A DNA stretch of 64,000 nt from Dyadobacter sp. (GTDB taxonomy: Bacteria; Bacteroidota; Bacteroidia; Cytophagales; Spirosomataceae): NCBI RefSeq assembly GCF_017744695.1, contig NZ_JAGIAS010000004.1, positions 1 through 64,000 of the forward strand, written 5' to 3'. This document shows, one piece after another, positions 17,144-25,859 of the stretch. The position numbers and the translations under genes were made by a program. The notes under the pieces were generated by a model. The model saw only the letters and a program-made list of their open reading frames with translations. It was not told where the DNA came from and did no database searches. The first letter of the stretch is position 1. The number at the start of each line of letters is the position of its first letter.

Positions 17144-18315
17144 GATTTACGGGGTTTTCTGCTCGTCATGGTCAAAAACCCGAAAACGAGGTAATAAACA
17201 AAAAGCGCAAAGTCCATTAATAAAAAGCTGAACCATTCCACGGTTTTATCCAGCTTCATATTAATAATGATAAGCAGGAACCACTGAATAGCCCATCTTA
17301 CGCCAAAAATAGCGCCGAGGAATTGCAGTAATAGCATATCTTTCATGATCAAGCCCCACGCCAAAGTAACCAACCCCAGCAACCAGGTGGCAATGTGCGC
17401 CGCCGAAAGCATCCCGAGCAATACTTTGTTACGCGGCTTGTAGTACCGGCTTACCGAAATGTGCCGGCGTTTTTGCCGAAACCAGTCTTTCCAGTTGGTC
17501 TTGGGAAGTGAGTAAACGAAGGAATCTTCTTCGATAGAAATGGTGGTGTTTGAGCTTGTCGCTACCTCGTTCAGGAAGATATCGTCATCGCCCCCGAATA
17601 CGTGCTTGTGCGTATAAAAGCCTTTGTTCGCAAAAAATACAGACCGCTTATATAATATGTTACGGCCTACACCCATATAAGTCATTCCGGCCAGTGTGAA
17701 AGACAGGTATTGAACCGCTGCATAGAAGGTTTCGCAACGGATAAACCAGTTGAGCAGGCCCTTTTGTTTAAAATACGGCGAAAAGCCCAACACGATATCC
17801 TTGTTCTCAGTTACCCGTGAGGTCATAGCAGTTATCCAGTGATTCGAGGCCGGCCGGCAATCCGCGTCTGTCATGAGTGCGATGGGATATTTGGCCTGCT
17901 TCATACCCACAGTCAATGCATATTTTTTGGGCGTGACATGATTAAACTGGTCGTTAATCCGGATGTACCGGATATTCTTCCAGCCGTTGATATTCTCGCG
18001 GATATACTCTTCACTCCCGTCGTCGGACCGGTCGTCGAGCAGGATCACCTCGTATTCGGGATATTCCTGCGCATCCAGTAGCGGAATGAGCTCCGTCAGG
18101 TTCTCTTTTTCATTCCAGGCACACACCAATACGGTTACTCCGGGCATGGCACTGCCATAATTAGCGCCCTTTCCGTAAAATGCCAGCCGTGTAAAAAAGA
18201 AGAGATAATAGAATAACTGAACAGCTACGAACGCTCCTAGCGCATAGAGTAAAGAATCGGCCACAACAGAAGAGAGATGTAAAATTTTACCATATTCATG
18301 CAAATATACTGTCAT
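17134..18315 (-). CDS. membrane glycosyltransferase family 2
   Basis: A 393-residue membrane protein. One N-terminal helix (about 17-40) is followed by a GT-A domain: VTVLVCAWNEKENL (about 54), VILLDDRSDDGS (about 85), the DxD-type metal site LMTDADCRP (about 150) and FGGDDDIFLNEV (about 240). A QKRRH motif (about 285) resembles the acceptor-side Q/RxxRW motif of processive GT2 enzymes. Two or three C-terminal helices follow (about 305-385). It probably transfers sugar from a nucleotide donor to a lipid or glycan at the inner membrane; substrate unknown. It overlaps rsmG by 10 bases and is divergent from tgt with 60 bases between. Confidence 0.85.
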   Translation of the reverse strand: MTVYLHEYGKILHLSSVVADSLLYALGAFVAVQLFYYLFFFTRLAFYGKGANYGSAMPGVTVLVCAWNEKENLTELIPLLDAQEYPEYEVILLDDRSDDGSEEYIRENINGWKNIRYIRINDQFNHVTPKKYALTVGMKQAKYPIALMTDADCRPASNHWITAMTSRVTENKDIVLGFSPYFKQKGLLNWFIRCETFYAAVQYLSFTLAGMTYMGVGRNILYKRSVFFANKGFYTHKHVFGGDDDIFLNEVATSSNTTISIEEDSFVYSLPKTNWKDWFRQKRRHISVSRYYKPRNKVLLGMLSAAHIATWLLGLVTLAWGLIMKDMLLLQFLGAIFGVRWAIQWFLLIIINMKLDKTVEWFSFLLMDFALFVYYLVFGFLTMTSRKPRKSWN

Positions 18316-18342
18316 TGACAGGAATGTTCGAGACGTTCCTTC

Positions 18343-18350
18343 TATTTTTG
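18343..18350 (+). promoter_or_regulatory. candidate -7 box of tgt (TATTTTTG)
   Basis: TATTTTTG matches TAnnTTTG and lies 25 bases before the tgt ATG at 18376, which would give a leader of about 20 bases. The nearest TTG (18315-18317) is 25 bases upstream, so the -33 element is weak or absent. Confidence 0.5.
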
Positions 18351-18375
18351 CACACCAGCAATTTAAAACCTTTTA

Positions 18376-19509
18376 ATGAAGTTTACATTACAAGTTGAGG
18401 ATCCCCATTCGAAAGCGAGGGCCGGAGTGATCGAGACGGATCATGGGGTAATCCAGACGCCCATCTTCATGCCCGTGGGTACCGCGGGGACTGTGAAAGC
18501 GGTTCATCAGCGTGAACTGAAAGAAGATGTCAAGGCACAAATTATATTAGGAAACACCTATCACCTATATCTCCGCCCCGGTCTCGACATTCTCGAGAAA
18601 GCCGGAGGATTGCACGCATTCAACGGCTGGGACCGACCGATCCTGACCGATAGCGGCGGTTATCAGGTATATTCGCTGGCCGGAACCGGCCGTAAAATAA
18701 ATGAAGAAGGTGTGGTATTTAAGTCACACATTGACGGTGGCGTACACACCTTCACGCCTGAAAACGTGATGGACATCCAGCGCACCATCGGCGCCGACAT
18801 CATTATGGCATTCGACGAGTGCACGCCTTACCCGTGCGAGTTCACGTACGCACGCAAGTCGATGGAGATGACCCACCGGTGGCTCACGCGCTGCTGCAAC
18901 CGGTTCGACAGCACCGAGCCGCGCTATGGCCACGGCCAGACGTTGTTTCCTATCGTGCAGGGAAGTGTTTACAAAGACCTGCGGAAACAATCCGCCGAGT
19001 TTATTGCGTCTGCCGGGCGCGAGGGGAATGCGATCGGCGGTCTTTCGGTAGGTGAACCGGCCGAGATTATGTACGAACTGACGGAAGTAGTTTGTGATAT
19101 TCTGCCAAAGGATAAACCGCGTTATCTGATGGGCGTGGGGACGCCCGCAAACATCCTGGAATGCATTTCACTGGGCGTAGACATGTTTGATTGCGTTATG
19201 CCGACCCGAAATGCACGCAATGGCATGATTTTTACAACGGAAGGTATTATCAACATCCGTAACGAAAAGTGGAAGGATGACTTGTCACCGATAGACGCCG
19301 GCCTTGGAGGGCACGTTAGTACATTTTACAGTAAGGCGTATCTGAGGCATCTTGTAAAATCAGGCGAAATGCTTGGAGCGCAAATTGCGAGCATTCACAA
19401 CCTGACCTTCTATTTGTGGCTGGTTAACAGCGCGAGAGAGAAAATTATCGACGGAACTTTCGCTTCCTGGAAGCGGGAAATGGAAAAAAAATTGAATCAA
19501 CGGCTTTGA
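18376..19509 (+). CDS. tgt: tRNA-guanine transglycosylase (queuosine pathway)
   Basis: A 377-residue enzyme that exchanges guanine-34 for preQ1 in tRNAs with GUN anticodons. Seen here: GNTYHLYLRPG, the catalytic TDSGGYQVYSL (about 95), MAFDECTPYP (about 141), GGLSVGEP (about 222), GVGTPANILECI and the nucleophile region DMFDCVMPTRNARNG (about 268). In the classical bacterial enzyme the next part reads ECDCYTC, three of the four zinc ligands. Here the aligned stretch is GLGGHVS, so all three cysteines are missing. The fourth ligand position, the His in SIHNLTFY, is kept. The rest of the C-terminal region (YSKAYLRHL) aligns without gaps, so this looks like a natural zinc-free variant rather than damage. 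Confidence 0.95.
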   Translation: MKFTLQVEDPHSKARAGVIETDHGVIQTPIFMPVGTAGTVKAVHQRELKEDVKAQIILGNTYHLYLRPGLDILEKAGGLHAFNGWDRPILTDSGGYQVYSLAGTGRKINEEGVVFKSHIDGGVHTFTPENVMDIQRTIGADIIMAFDECTPYPCEFTYARKSMEMTHRWLTRCCNRFDSTEPRYGHGQTLFPIVQGSVYKDLRKQSAEFIASAGREGNAIGGLSVGEPAEIMYELTEVVCDILPKDKPRYLMGVGTPANILECISLGVDMFDCVMPTRNARNGMIFTTEGIINIRNEKWKDDLSPIDAGLGGHVSTFYSKAYLRHLVKSGEMLGAQIASIHNLTFYLWLVNSAREKIIDGTFASWKREMEKKLNQRL

Positions 19510-19587
19510 AAGTTCAAAAAAGGAGGTTTCTTTCGGGTAAAATTTGAATTAAATATCAGGAAACTTTTCCATTTGTATCAACTTGCG

Positions 19588-19619
19588 GTTGATTAAGTGA
19601 TATTGATAACCTATTTTTG
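19588..19619 (+). promoter_or_regulatory. promoter of the OmpA-family gene
   Basis: GTTG (19588-19591), 20 bases, then TATTTTTG (19612-19619): a near-perfect Bacteroidota promoter. Transcription would begin near 19625, giving a leader of about 110 bases before the ATG at 19737. The remainder of the 19510-19736 gap is AT-rich with no further gene. Confidence 0.75.
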
Positions 19620-19736
19620 TGCGCACTAGGCATTTGGTTAATGTTGCGATTAGCCGTGAAATAAATATATAACTTTACTCATAAAATTGGATATAGATCA
19701 ATCCTAGTTAATCTTAATAACGCTAACTTGAATAGT

Positions 19737-21194
19737 ATGAAAAAAGTATCCCAGTTGATTGGTTCGTTTGCCTTGGGAGCAATGATGGCGCTGCCTTCAT
19801 TCGCACAGCCGCTGGTGCAACCGAATTCTCCGGATTACAATCCAAAAGCGACGTACGATGGCCCTTACAAATTGAACACCTGGTCAATTTCCGCACACTT
19901 TGGCCCGACGCTGTTTTTTGGTGATTTAAGAGAATATGACTTCTGGCCTGTTACCAAAACAAACTCTGACAGCCACAAGGAATCCGGAACTTTTCAAGGA
20001 GGCCTCACTTTGAACAAACAACTTTCGTACCTGTTCGGCGCTCGTCTGGACGCGTCTTTGGGTAACCTGAGAGGTATGAAGCGTCGTAGCTATAACCGTT
20101 ATTTCGAAGGCAACTACTTCGACGTATCGCTTTCAGGAACCGTGAATTTGAAAGGACTTCTTATGGGGCCCAACAAAATGAAGCGTTGGAAAATCGATGC
20201 GTATGCAGGTATCGGTCAGGTATTTTACGATGCTACCGCATATGACCTGACAGGCGGTGTGGAACTTCGCAAAACAGGTAAAATGAACGACTGGATCGTT
20301 CCAACCGGTTTGAACATCAACTACGAAGTAACACCTAGAATCGACATCGGTGTTGACTTCCGTTTGACCCACACCAACTCCGATTACCTCGACGCTACTT
20401 ACGGCGGAGACTATGACAGAACTCAGGACAAAGTAGAGATCAAGGACAAGGTTAAAACTTCCCACAAAGGAAACTCTGAGCTTGACAGCTACGGATACGG
20501 TGCAATTCAGGTAACTTACAAATTGGGCAAAAAGCCTTTGAAAGTTCAAAAAGTGGATGGCAAATGGGATTACAAACCAGAAGAAGGCGGTTACTACCAC
20601 CTGCGTTACACAGACCCACGTGTGCTGGTTAAGCCTCCGAAAATCCTTACACTCGAAGAAATGGACTCAGTTGCAAAAGCAAACCGTCCAAAAGATATCG
20701 ATCCACGTTTGTTGCTTGATACCGACGGTGACGGTGTATCTGACTTCTTCGATAAAGAGCCTAACTCACCAGCAGGAAGCATTGTTGACGGTGCTGGTCG
20801 CGTACTCGACTTCGACTCTTACGTGAAAAATGCATTGGCAACAGGCGCAGCTTGCTCCGAGATCTTTGCTAACGTAACATTCGATACCGACAAAAACGTA
20901 TTGAAACCTGAATTCCAGGAATTGCTGAAAAACGTAGCAGCATTGATGAACAAAAACGGTTGCCGCTTGCAACTGGCTGGTCACACCGACCGTCGTGCAT
21001 CTGACCGTTACAACATCGCGCTTTCAAAACGCCGCGTAGATGCAGTGAAAAACTATCTGATCAACGAAGCTGGTCTGACAGACCCAAGCAAAGTGATCGT
21101 AGACTACTTCGGATCATTCAAACCTATCGCCGACAGCGCAACCCGCACAGGTTTGCAGAAAAACCGTCGCGTAGAATTGAAACTTCTTCCCTAA
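19737..21194 (+). CDS. OmpA-family outer-membrane protein
   Basis: A 485-residue protein. I use the ATG at 19737 (MKKVSQLIGSF) rather than an upstream in-frame TTG, because it gives a clean signal peptide (ending PSFAQ). An N-terminal barrel-like region (about 35-265) contains WSISAHFGPTLFFGDLREY and several alternating strands. A thrombospondin type 3-like calcium loop, DTDGDGVSDFFDKEP (about 328-342), and a C-terminal OmpA peptidoglycan-binding domain (about 365-480) follow. The OmpA domain shows VTFDTDK, LAGHTDRRAS, NIALSKRRVDAV and NRRVELKLLP. It should tie the outer membrane to peptidoglycan. Codon use is strongly biased (many AAC, GGT, CGT), typical of a highly expressed protein, and it has its own promoter and strong terminator. 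Confidence 0.9.
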   Translation: MKKVSQLIGSFALGAMMALPSFAQPLVQPNSPDYNPKATYDGPYKLNTWSISAHFGPTLFFGDLREYDFWPVTKTNSDSHKESGTFQGGLTLNKQLSYLFGARLDASLGNLRGMKRRSYNRYFEGNYFDVSLSGTVNLKGLLMGPNKMKRWKIDAYAGIGQVFYDATAYDLTGGVELRKTGKMNDWIVPTGLNINYEVTPRIDIGVDFRLTHTNSDYLDATYGGDYDRTQDKVEIKDKVKTSHKGNSELDSYGYGAIQVTYKLGKKPLKVQKVDGKWDYKPEEGGYYHLRYTDPRVLVKPPKILTLEEMDSVAKANRPKDIDPRLLLDTDGDGVSDFFDKEPNSPAGSIVDGAGRVLDFDSYVKNALATGAACSEIFANVTFDTDKNVLKPEFQELLKNVAALMNKNGCRLQLAGHTDRRASDRYNIALSKRRVDAVKNYLINEAGLTDPSKVIVDYFGSFKPIADSATRTGLQKNRRVELKLLP

Positions 21195-21212
21195 TAGTTG
21201 AAGAAACGACTT

Positions 21213-21250
21213 AAAGAGAAAGGCTCCCGTCGGGAGCCTTTCTCTTTTTA
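21213..21250 (+). terminator. strong rho-independent terminator after the OmpA-family gene
   Basis: Perfect inverted repeat: AAAGAGAAAGGCTCCCG (21213-21229) pairs with CGGGAGCCTTTCTCTTT (21231-21247) and runs into a T-tract. It is 19 bases after the stop and isolates this gene from the capsule cluster. Confidence 0.92.
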
Positions 21251-21303
21251 ATATATTCACAGCCAAATCAATTAGCCACATCATAACACGCAACAGGGAA
21301 TTA

Positions 21304-22410
21304 ATGAAACAGTATGATTATCTGGTAGTAGGAGCAGGTTTGTGGGGATCGGTATTCGCCCATGAGGCAACCAAACGCGGAAAGAAATGTCTGGTAATCG
21401 ATCGCCGCGACCATATTGGCGGCAATGTGTATTGCGAGAATGTCGAAGGCATTAATGTCCATAAATACGGTGCCCATATATTTCATACCAACGACAAGGA
21501 CATCTGGGACTATGTGAACTCTTTTGTGGAATTCAACCGGTACACCAACTCTCCCGTAGCCAATTTCAATGGTGAACTCTACAACCTTCCATTTAATATG
21601 AACACTTTCTACCAGCTATGGAAGGTGCGGACGCCGGAGGAAGCGAAGGAAAAGATTCGTCAGCAGGTGGAAGAGGCAGGCATTAAGGACCCGCAAAACC
21701 TCGAAGAGCAGGCGATCTCGCTGGTAGGTACAGACATTTACGAGAAACTGATCAAGGCGTATACTGAGAAGCAATGGGGTAGAAAAGCCACCGAACTGCC
21801 GGCATTCATTATCAAACGGCTTCCCGTACGGTTTACATTCGACAACAACTACTTTAACGACCGCTATCAGGGCATTCCTATCGGTGGCTACAACAAACTT
21901 ACCGAGGGATTGCTGAAAGACGTAGACGTTCGTCTAGCGGTGGATTTCTTCAAAGAAAGAGAAACTTTGACGGCCCTGGCGGAAACCATCGTTTACACCG
22001 GCCCTATCGACGAGTACTTTGATTTCCGCTTCGGCCAGCTCGAATACCGTAGCCTGCGCTTTGAAAATCAGCTGCTGGATCAGGATAATTATCAGGGTAA
22101 CGCGGTGGTCAACTACACGGATGGAGAAACGCCTTTCACCCGCATTATCGAACATAAGCACTTTGAATTCGGCACGCAGCCCAAAACCGTGATCACGCAC
22201 GAGTACCCGCAGGAGTGGGTGAAAGGTGCCGAGCCATACTACCCGGTAAACGACGATAAAAACACGGCAGTATTCAATCAATACAAAGCCCTCGCAGCCG
22301 AGGAACCCAACGTCATTTTTGGCGGAAGGCTCGCCGAATATCGTTACTACGACATGCACCAAGTAGTAGCATCAGCACTTAAAAAAGTAAAAGTGCATTT
22401 CGATTCTTAA
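21304..22410 (+). CDS. glf: UDP-galactopyranose mutase
   Basis: A 368-residue flavoenzyme that converts UDP-galactopyranose to UDP-galactofuranose, the donor for Galf in surface glycans. Visible: FAD-binding VVGAGLWGSVFAHEA (about 8-22), VIDRRDHIGGNVY (about 34-46), HKYGAHIFHTND (about 54-65), EKQWGRKATELP (about 156-167), RLPVRFTFDNNYFNDRYQG (about 172-190) and a final RLAEYRYYDMHQV (about 343-355). These cover the FAD- and substrate-binding segments of the family, and the length is normal. It precedes the Wzc-like gene, with its own terminator between, so galactofuranose is a likely component of the polysaccharide made by this cluster. Confidence 0.95.
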   Translation: MKQYDYLVVGAGLWGSVFAHEATKRGKKCLVIDRRDHIGGNVYCENVEGINVHKYGAHIFHTNDKDIWDYVNSFVEFNRYTNSPVANFNGELYNLPFNMNTFYQLWKVRTPEEAKEKIRQQVEEAGIKDPQNLEEQAISLVGTDIYEKLIKAYTEKQWGRKATELPAFIIKRLPVRFTFDNNYFNDRYQGIPIGGYNKLTEGLLKDVDVRLAVDFFKERETLTALAETIVYTGPIDEYFDFRFGQLEYRSLRFENQLLDQDNYQGNAVVNYTDGETPFTRIIEHKHFEFGTQPKTVITHEYPQEWVKGAEPYYPVNDDKNTAVFNQYKALAAEEPNVIFGGRLAEYRYYDMHQVVASALKKVKVHFDS

Positions 22411-22423
22411 AATATTTTTCGCC

Positions 22424-22465
22424 AAAAAACCTGTTTCAAGCCGTTGAGACAGGTTTTTTGTTTTT
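22424..22465 (+). terminator. rho-independent terminator after glf
   Basis: AAAAAACCTGTTTCAA (22424-22439), loop GCCG, then TTGAGACAGGTTTTTT followed by GTTTTT. The stem has one T-G pair. It separates glf from the operon that starts with the Wzc-like gene. Confidence 0.85.
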
Positions 22466-22530
22466 CCGGAAAAAATTCTGAAAAAACTTTTGTAGAAGTC
22501 GCGTTACCAAAATTACAAGCCAGCGTCTAA

Positions 22531-24816
22531 ATGCTATCACCTGACACGTGTATGCAGATGCCGGCACCTAAAATTCAGATAGCAGATTTCGCACCTTTCC
22601 AGGACTGGGTCGAAAACCCACTGTGGAAAGCCATTCAGTTTCGTTGGTACTGGTTCCTCATTTCGCCATTGCTGTCTCTTGCGTTCGGGTGGGCCTTTCT
22701 GCGCTACAAAACACCGCATTATACGGTTACCGCATCGTTAATGGTCCAGGATGATTCGAGGGGAAGCGATTTTCATGAAACTGCATTACTCGAAGAACTC
22801 GGCCTGCCCGACGCTACCAGCAGCGTGGAAAACGAAATCGAGATACTCAAAAGCCGCATATTGCTGGGCCAGGTAGTCGGTGATCTGCATTTAACTACAC
22901 AATACTTTGCTTCGGGCCATCTCAAAACCACCGAACTTTACGAGAAAACACCTTACAAAATCCGGTTTCTCCAACATCTTCCTGCTCAACCGGTAACCTA
23001 TCGCATCTCAACGACGCCCGGAGATTCATTTATGCTCCAAACACCGGACAGCATTTACAACGGCCGGTTCGGCCACCAATTGGCATTGCCGCACGGCCTG
23101 GCGATCGTCGATACTACCTGTTTCAAACCCGCTTCCGATTACCAATATTCCTTTAAAATATCGTCAACCGAAGCGGTACTCGACCATTATGCCCATTTTT
23201 TGAGCATTCAGGCGCCAAACAAAACAGCCAGTTTGGTGAACCTGTCCATTCAGGATGTTTTACCCCGGAAAGGCGAAGCTATTTTGAAACAACTAATCCT
23301 CAGGTATCAAAAAGCAAGTATTGAAGAGAAAAACAAAATAGCGGATAACACCATTGCATTCATCAACACCAATCTTACACGTATTTCGACCGAACTGGCC
23401 CGGGTTGAAACCAGTATCGAACGTTTCCGGAGGCAGTATAGGATGATCGATATGGCCGAGAACAGTCGCCAGGCACTTCAACGGTCGGCCGCCAATGCTG
23501 CAGAGGAGAAAGTACTGGCTGTTCGGCTGAAAATCGTGCGATTGTTGGAAGCGCATTTGCATGAAAAGCCTGGTACTGCCATTCCCTCTGCATTATATCC
23601 GCAAGACGATAATTTCACCACTCTGGTCAGAAAATACAATGAAATACAGCTCGCACGCGTGGAAGCGCTCGCCTCGCTTAGGCGGCACCATCCGGACGTG
23701 CGGGCGCTCGACGAACAGATCGAGGCTTTGAGCAACCAAATTTTTGAAGCAATTCAACAACAGAAACAGGAACTATCGCTAAGCATTGGCGCTATCCAAG
23801 CGTATAGCAAAGACTTCGAAGCTGAAATTTCTCAACTGCCCGGGCACCAGCGCGCATTTTTATCTCAAACCCGTGAGCAGGGTATTCAACAGGAGCTGTA
23901 TTTGTTTTTACTCAAAAAACGAATGGAAACGGCGATTTCCCGTTCGGCCAACATCGCCAATGCAAGGGTTATCGATCCGCCCAAAGCCAGCCCGTTACCT
24001 TCCTATCCTAACCGGCAGCTTACGATGCTGGTCGCATTACTTGCCGGCATTCTGGCGCCGGTCAGCGCGCTCTACATCCGGCAAACATTCCACGGAAAAG
24101 TCACGTCGAAGGAGGACATTCTGCGCCAATGCGATGTGACGATACTCGGAGAAATCAGCCAGCAGAACCGTTCGGCTTTGTTCAAAACGACAAATAACCG
24201 TAGCCTCATTATGGAGCAATTCCGTTCATTACGCACAAATATCCAATTTGTCACAGGCGCGAGGCAGCATACGGTAATTTTACTCACTTCGGCCATGGCC
24301 AATGAAGGGAAATCGTTCGTCGCCATGCACCTCGCACAGTCGCTCGCGCTCGCGTGCAAGAAGGTTCTGCTCATCGATTTCGATCTCAGAAAACCATCTC
24401 TGGCCGCACTCCTGAACCTACGGACCGAGGGTATCACGGAGTGCATCGTATTGGGAAATGAACCACTCATTCAACAAAGTAATGCCGTGCAGCCCTTTGA
24501 CTTTCTCGCGGCCGGGGCCTCATACCCCGACGCTGGCGAAATAATGCTTTCTCCAAAAGTTGCCAGCCTCATTTCGACGTTCAAAGTGGAATACGACTAT
24601 GTGCTGCTCGATAGCCCGCCCGTTGGCCTGGTAACCGATGCGCGCCTACTCGGCCCGTACGCCGACATGACATTGTACATCGTACGGCAACATTTCACGT
24701 TCAATCATCAGCTCAGCGAAATACAGAATGCCCGCACACAGGCACTCCTGCCTGATTTACACGTGGTTCTCAACGGCACCCGCTACCTCCACCGGTACCA
24801 ATACAATTATTATTAA
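22531..24816 (+). CDS. Wzc-like polysaccharide co-polymerase and tyrosine autokinase
   Basis: A 761-residue inner-membrane protein that controls export and chain length of capsule or exopolysaccharide and phosphorylates its own tyrosines. A Wzz domain follows a first helix (about 32-52, WFLISPLLSLAFGWAFL). A long periplasmic part with coiled coils (about 270-460) comes next, then a second helix (about 492-512). The cytosolic BY-kinase domain (about 560-745) shows Walker A TSAMANEGKSFVA, Walker A' LLIDFDLRKPSL and Walker B YDYVLLDSPPVG. The tail has a tyrosine cluster (RYLHRYQYNYY) for autophosphorylation. It is the first gene of the cluster after the glf terminator, with neuB 29 bases downstream. 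Which of the first three ATG codons is used (22531, 22552 or 22558) cannot be decided here. Confidence 0.92.
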   Translation: MLSPDTCMQMPAPKIQIADFAPFQDWVENPLWKAIQFRWYWFLISPLLSLAFGWAFLRYKTPHYTVTASLMVQDDSRGSDFHETALLEELGLPDATSSVENEIEILKSRILLGQVVGDLHLTTQYFASGHLKTTELYEKTPYKIRFLQHLPAQPVTYRISTTPGDSFMLQTPDSIYNGRFGHQLALPHGLAIVDTTCFKPASDYQYSFKISSTEAVLDHYAHFLSIQAPNKTASLVNLSIQDVLPRKGEAILKQLILRYQKASIEEKNKIADNTIAFINTNLTRISTELARVETSIERFRRQYRMIDMAENSRQALQRSAANAAEEKVLAVRLKIVRLLEAHLHEKPGTAIPSALYPQDDNFTTLVRKYNEIQLARVEALASLRRHHPDVRALDEQIEALSNQIFEAIQQQKQELSLSIGAIQAYSKDFEAEISQLPGHQRAFLSQTREQGIQQELYLFLLKKRMETAISRSANIANARVIDPPKASPLPSYPNRQLTMLVALLAGILAPVSALYIRQTFHGKVTSKEDILRQCDVTILGEISQQNRSALFKTTNNRSLIMEQFRSLRTNIQFVTGARQHTVILLTSAMANEGKSFVAMHLAQSLALACKKVLLIDFDLRKPSLAALLNLRTEGITECIVLGNEPLIQQSNAVQPFDFLAAGASYPDAGEIMLSPKVASLISTFKVEYDYVLLDSPPVGLVTDARLLGPYADMTLYIVRQHFTFNHQLSEIQNARTQALLPDLHVVLNGTRYLHRYQYNYY

Positions 24817-24845
24817 TATCCATTTCAACCAGTAAAAACACACCT

Positions 24846-25859
24846 ATGAAACAACACATTTATGTTATCGGGGAAATTGGCCAGGCCCATGAAGGCAGCA
24901 TCGGCCTCGCGCATGCGTACATTGATGCGCTCGCTCACGCAGGTGCCAACGCGGCCAAATTCCAGGTTCATATCGCCGACGCGGAAAGCAGTATTTATGA
25001 AGATTTTCGCGTCAAAATCCCCTACCAGAACGGCTCCCGCTTCGACTATTGGAAAAGCATGGAATTTAGCCTCGAGGAATGGGCTGGACTTAAAAAACAC
25101 TGCGAAAAGGCGGGACTGGATTTTCTCGCAAGTCCATTCTCGCTGGCCGCGGTGGAATTGCTCAATGAGATCGGGGTATTCGGTTTTAAAATCGGTTCGG
25201 GCGAGGTAGATAACCTGCCCATGCTCGACAAGATAGCAGCCACGGGCAAGCCGGTGATACTGTCGTCGGGGTTGAGTTCATGGGTCGAACTGGATCAGGC
25301 CATGGGATTTCTGCAATCTCGGGGTACGCCGGTTTCCATTCTTCAATGCACAACGGCTTACCCCGCAAAGCCGCATCAGTGGGGGCTGAATGTCATGTTT
25401 GAAATGAGTCAGCGTTACCAGGTCGCAGTAGGTTTCTCCGATCATTCGGGTGACATTTTCGCTTGCCTGGCCGCGGCCGCGCTCGGTGCACGCCTGCTCG
25501 AATTCCATGTCACATTCGACAAGCGGATGTCCAACCCCGACGCGTTGTCGTCGCTGACTTTACGACAAGCGACCACGCTGATTGCCGGCATACGTAAAAT
25601 CGAAACAGCTCTCAATTTCCCTGTGAACAAGGACGCGAATGCTGCTTTTTCAAGGCTGAAAAGCATGTTCGGTAAGTCACTGGCCGTCAACCGCGATCTG
25701 CGAAAAGGTGAACAGATCCAATGCTCGGATCTCGAAACCAAAAAACCGGCCGGTTTTGGCGTAGCGGCGGCAAGGTATCAGGAAGTTTTGGGTAAAACCC
25801 TTACCCGGGATATCGCCAAGTGGGAGTTCCTCACCGAAAATCATCTGCACCATGCGTAA
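24846..25859 (+). CDS. neuB: NeuB-family nonulosonate (sialic-type) acid synthase
   Basis: A 337-residue enzyme that condenses an N-acetylated hexosamine, typically ManNAc, with phosphoenolpyruvate. The TIM-barrel has EIGQAHEGSIGLAHAYID (about 8-25), AAKFQVHIA, FLASPFS (about 96-102), FKIGSGEVDNLP, LQCTTAYP (about 165), GFSDHSGD (about 198) and LEFHVTFDKR (about 220). The C-terminal SAF (antifreeze-like) domain (about 280-337) begins SLAVNRDLRKGEQI. Where many NeuB proteins have GPD in the substrate loop, this one has NPD (MSNPDALSS). The exact product (Neu5Ac, legionaminic or another nonulosonate) cannot be told from sequence. Its end overlaps neuC by 8 bases. Confidence 0.9.
   Translation: MKQHIYVIGEIGQAHEGSIGLAHAYIDALAHAGANAAKFQVHIADAESSIYEDFRVKIPYQNGSRFDYWKSMEFSLEEWAGLKKHCEKAGLDFLASPFSLAAVELLNEIGVFGFKIGSGEVDNLPMLDKIAATGKPVILSSGLSSWVELDQAMGFLQSRGTPVSILQCTTAYPAKPHQWGLNVMFEMSQRYQVAVGFSDHSGDIFACLAAAALGARLLEFHVTFDKRMSNPDALSSLTLRQATTLIAGIRKIETALNFPVNKDANAAFSRLKSMFGKSLAVNRDLRKGEQIQCSDLETKKPAGFGVAAARYQEVLGKTLTRDIAKWEFLTENHLHHA

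Noticed and set aside
19728..19736. A TTG start three codons before the OmpA-family ATG
   Set aside because: ATG 19737 starts a standard signal peptide (MKKVSQ); the TTG adds nothing.
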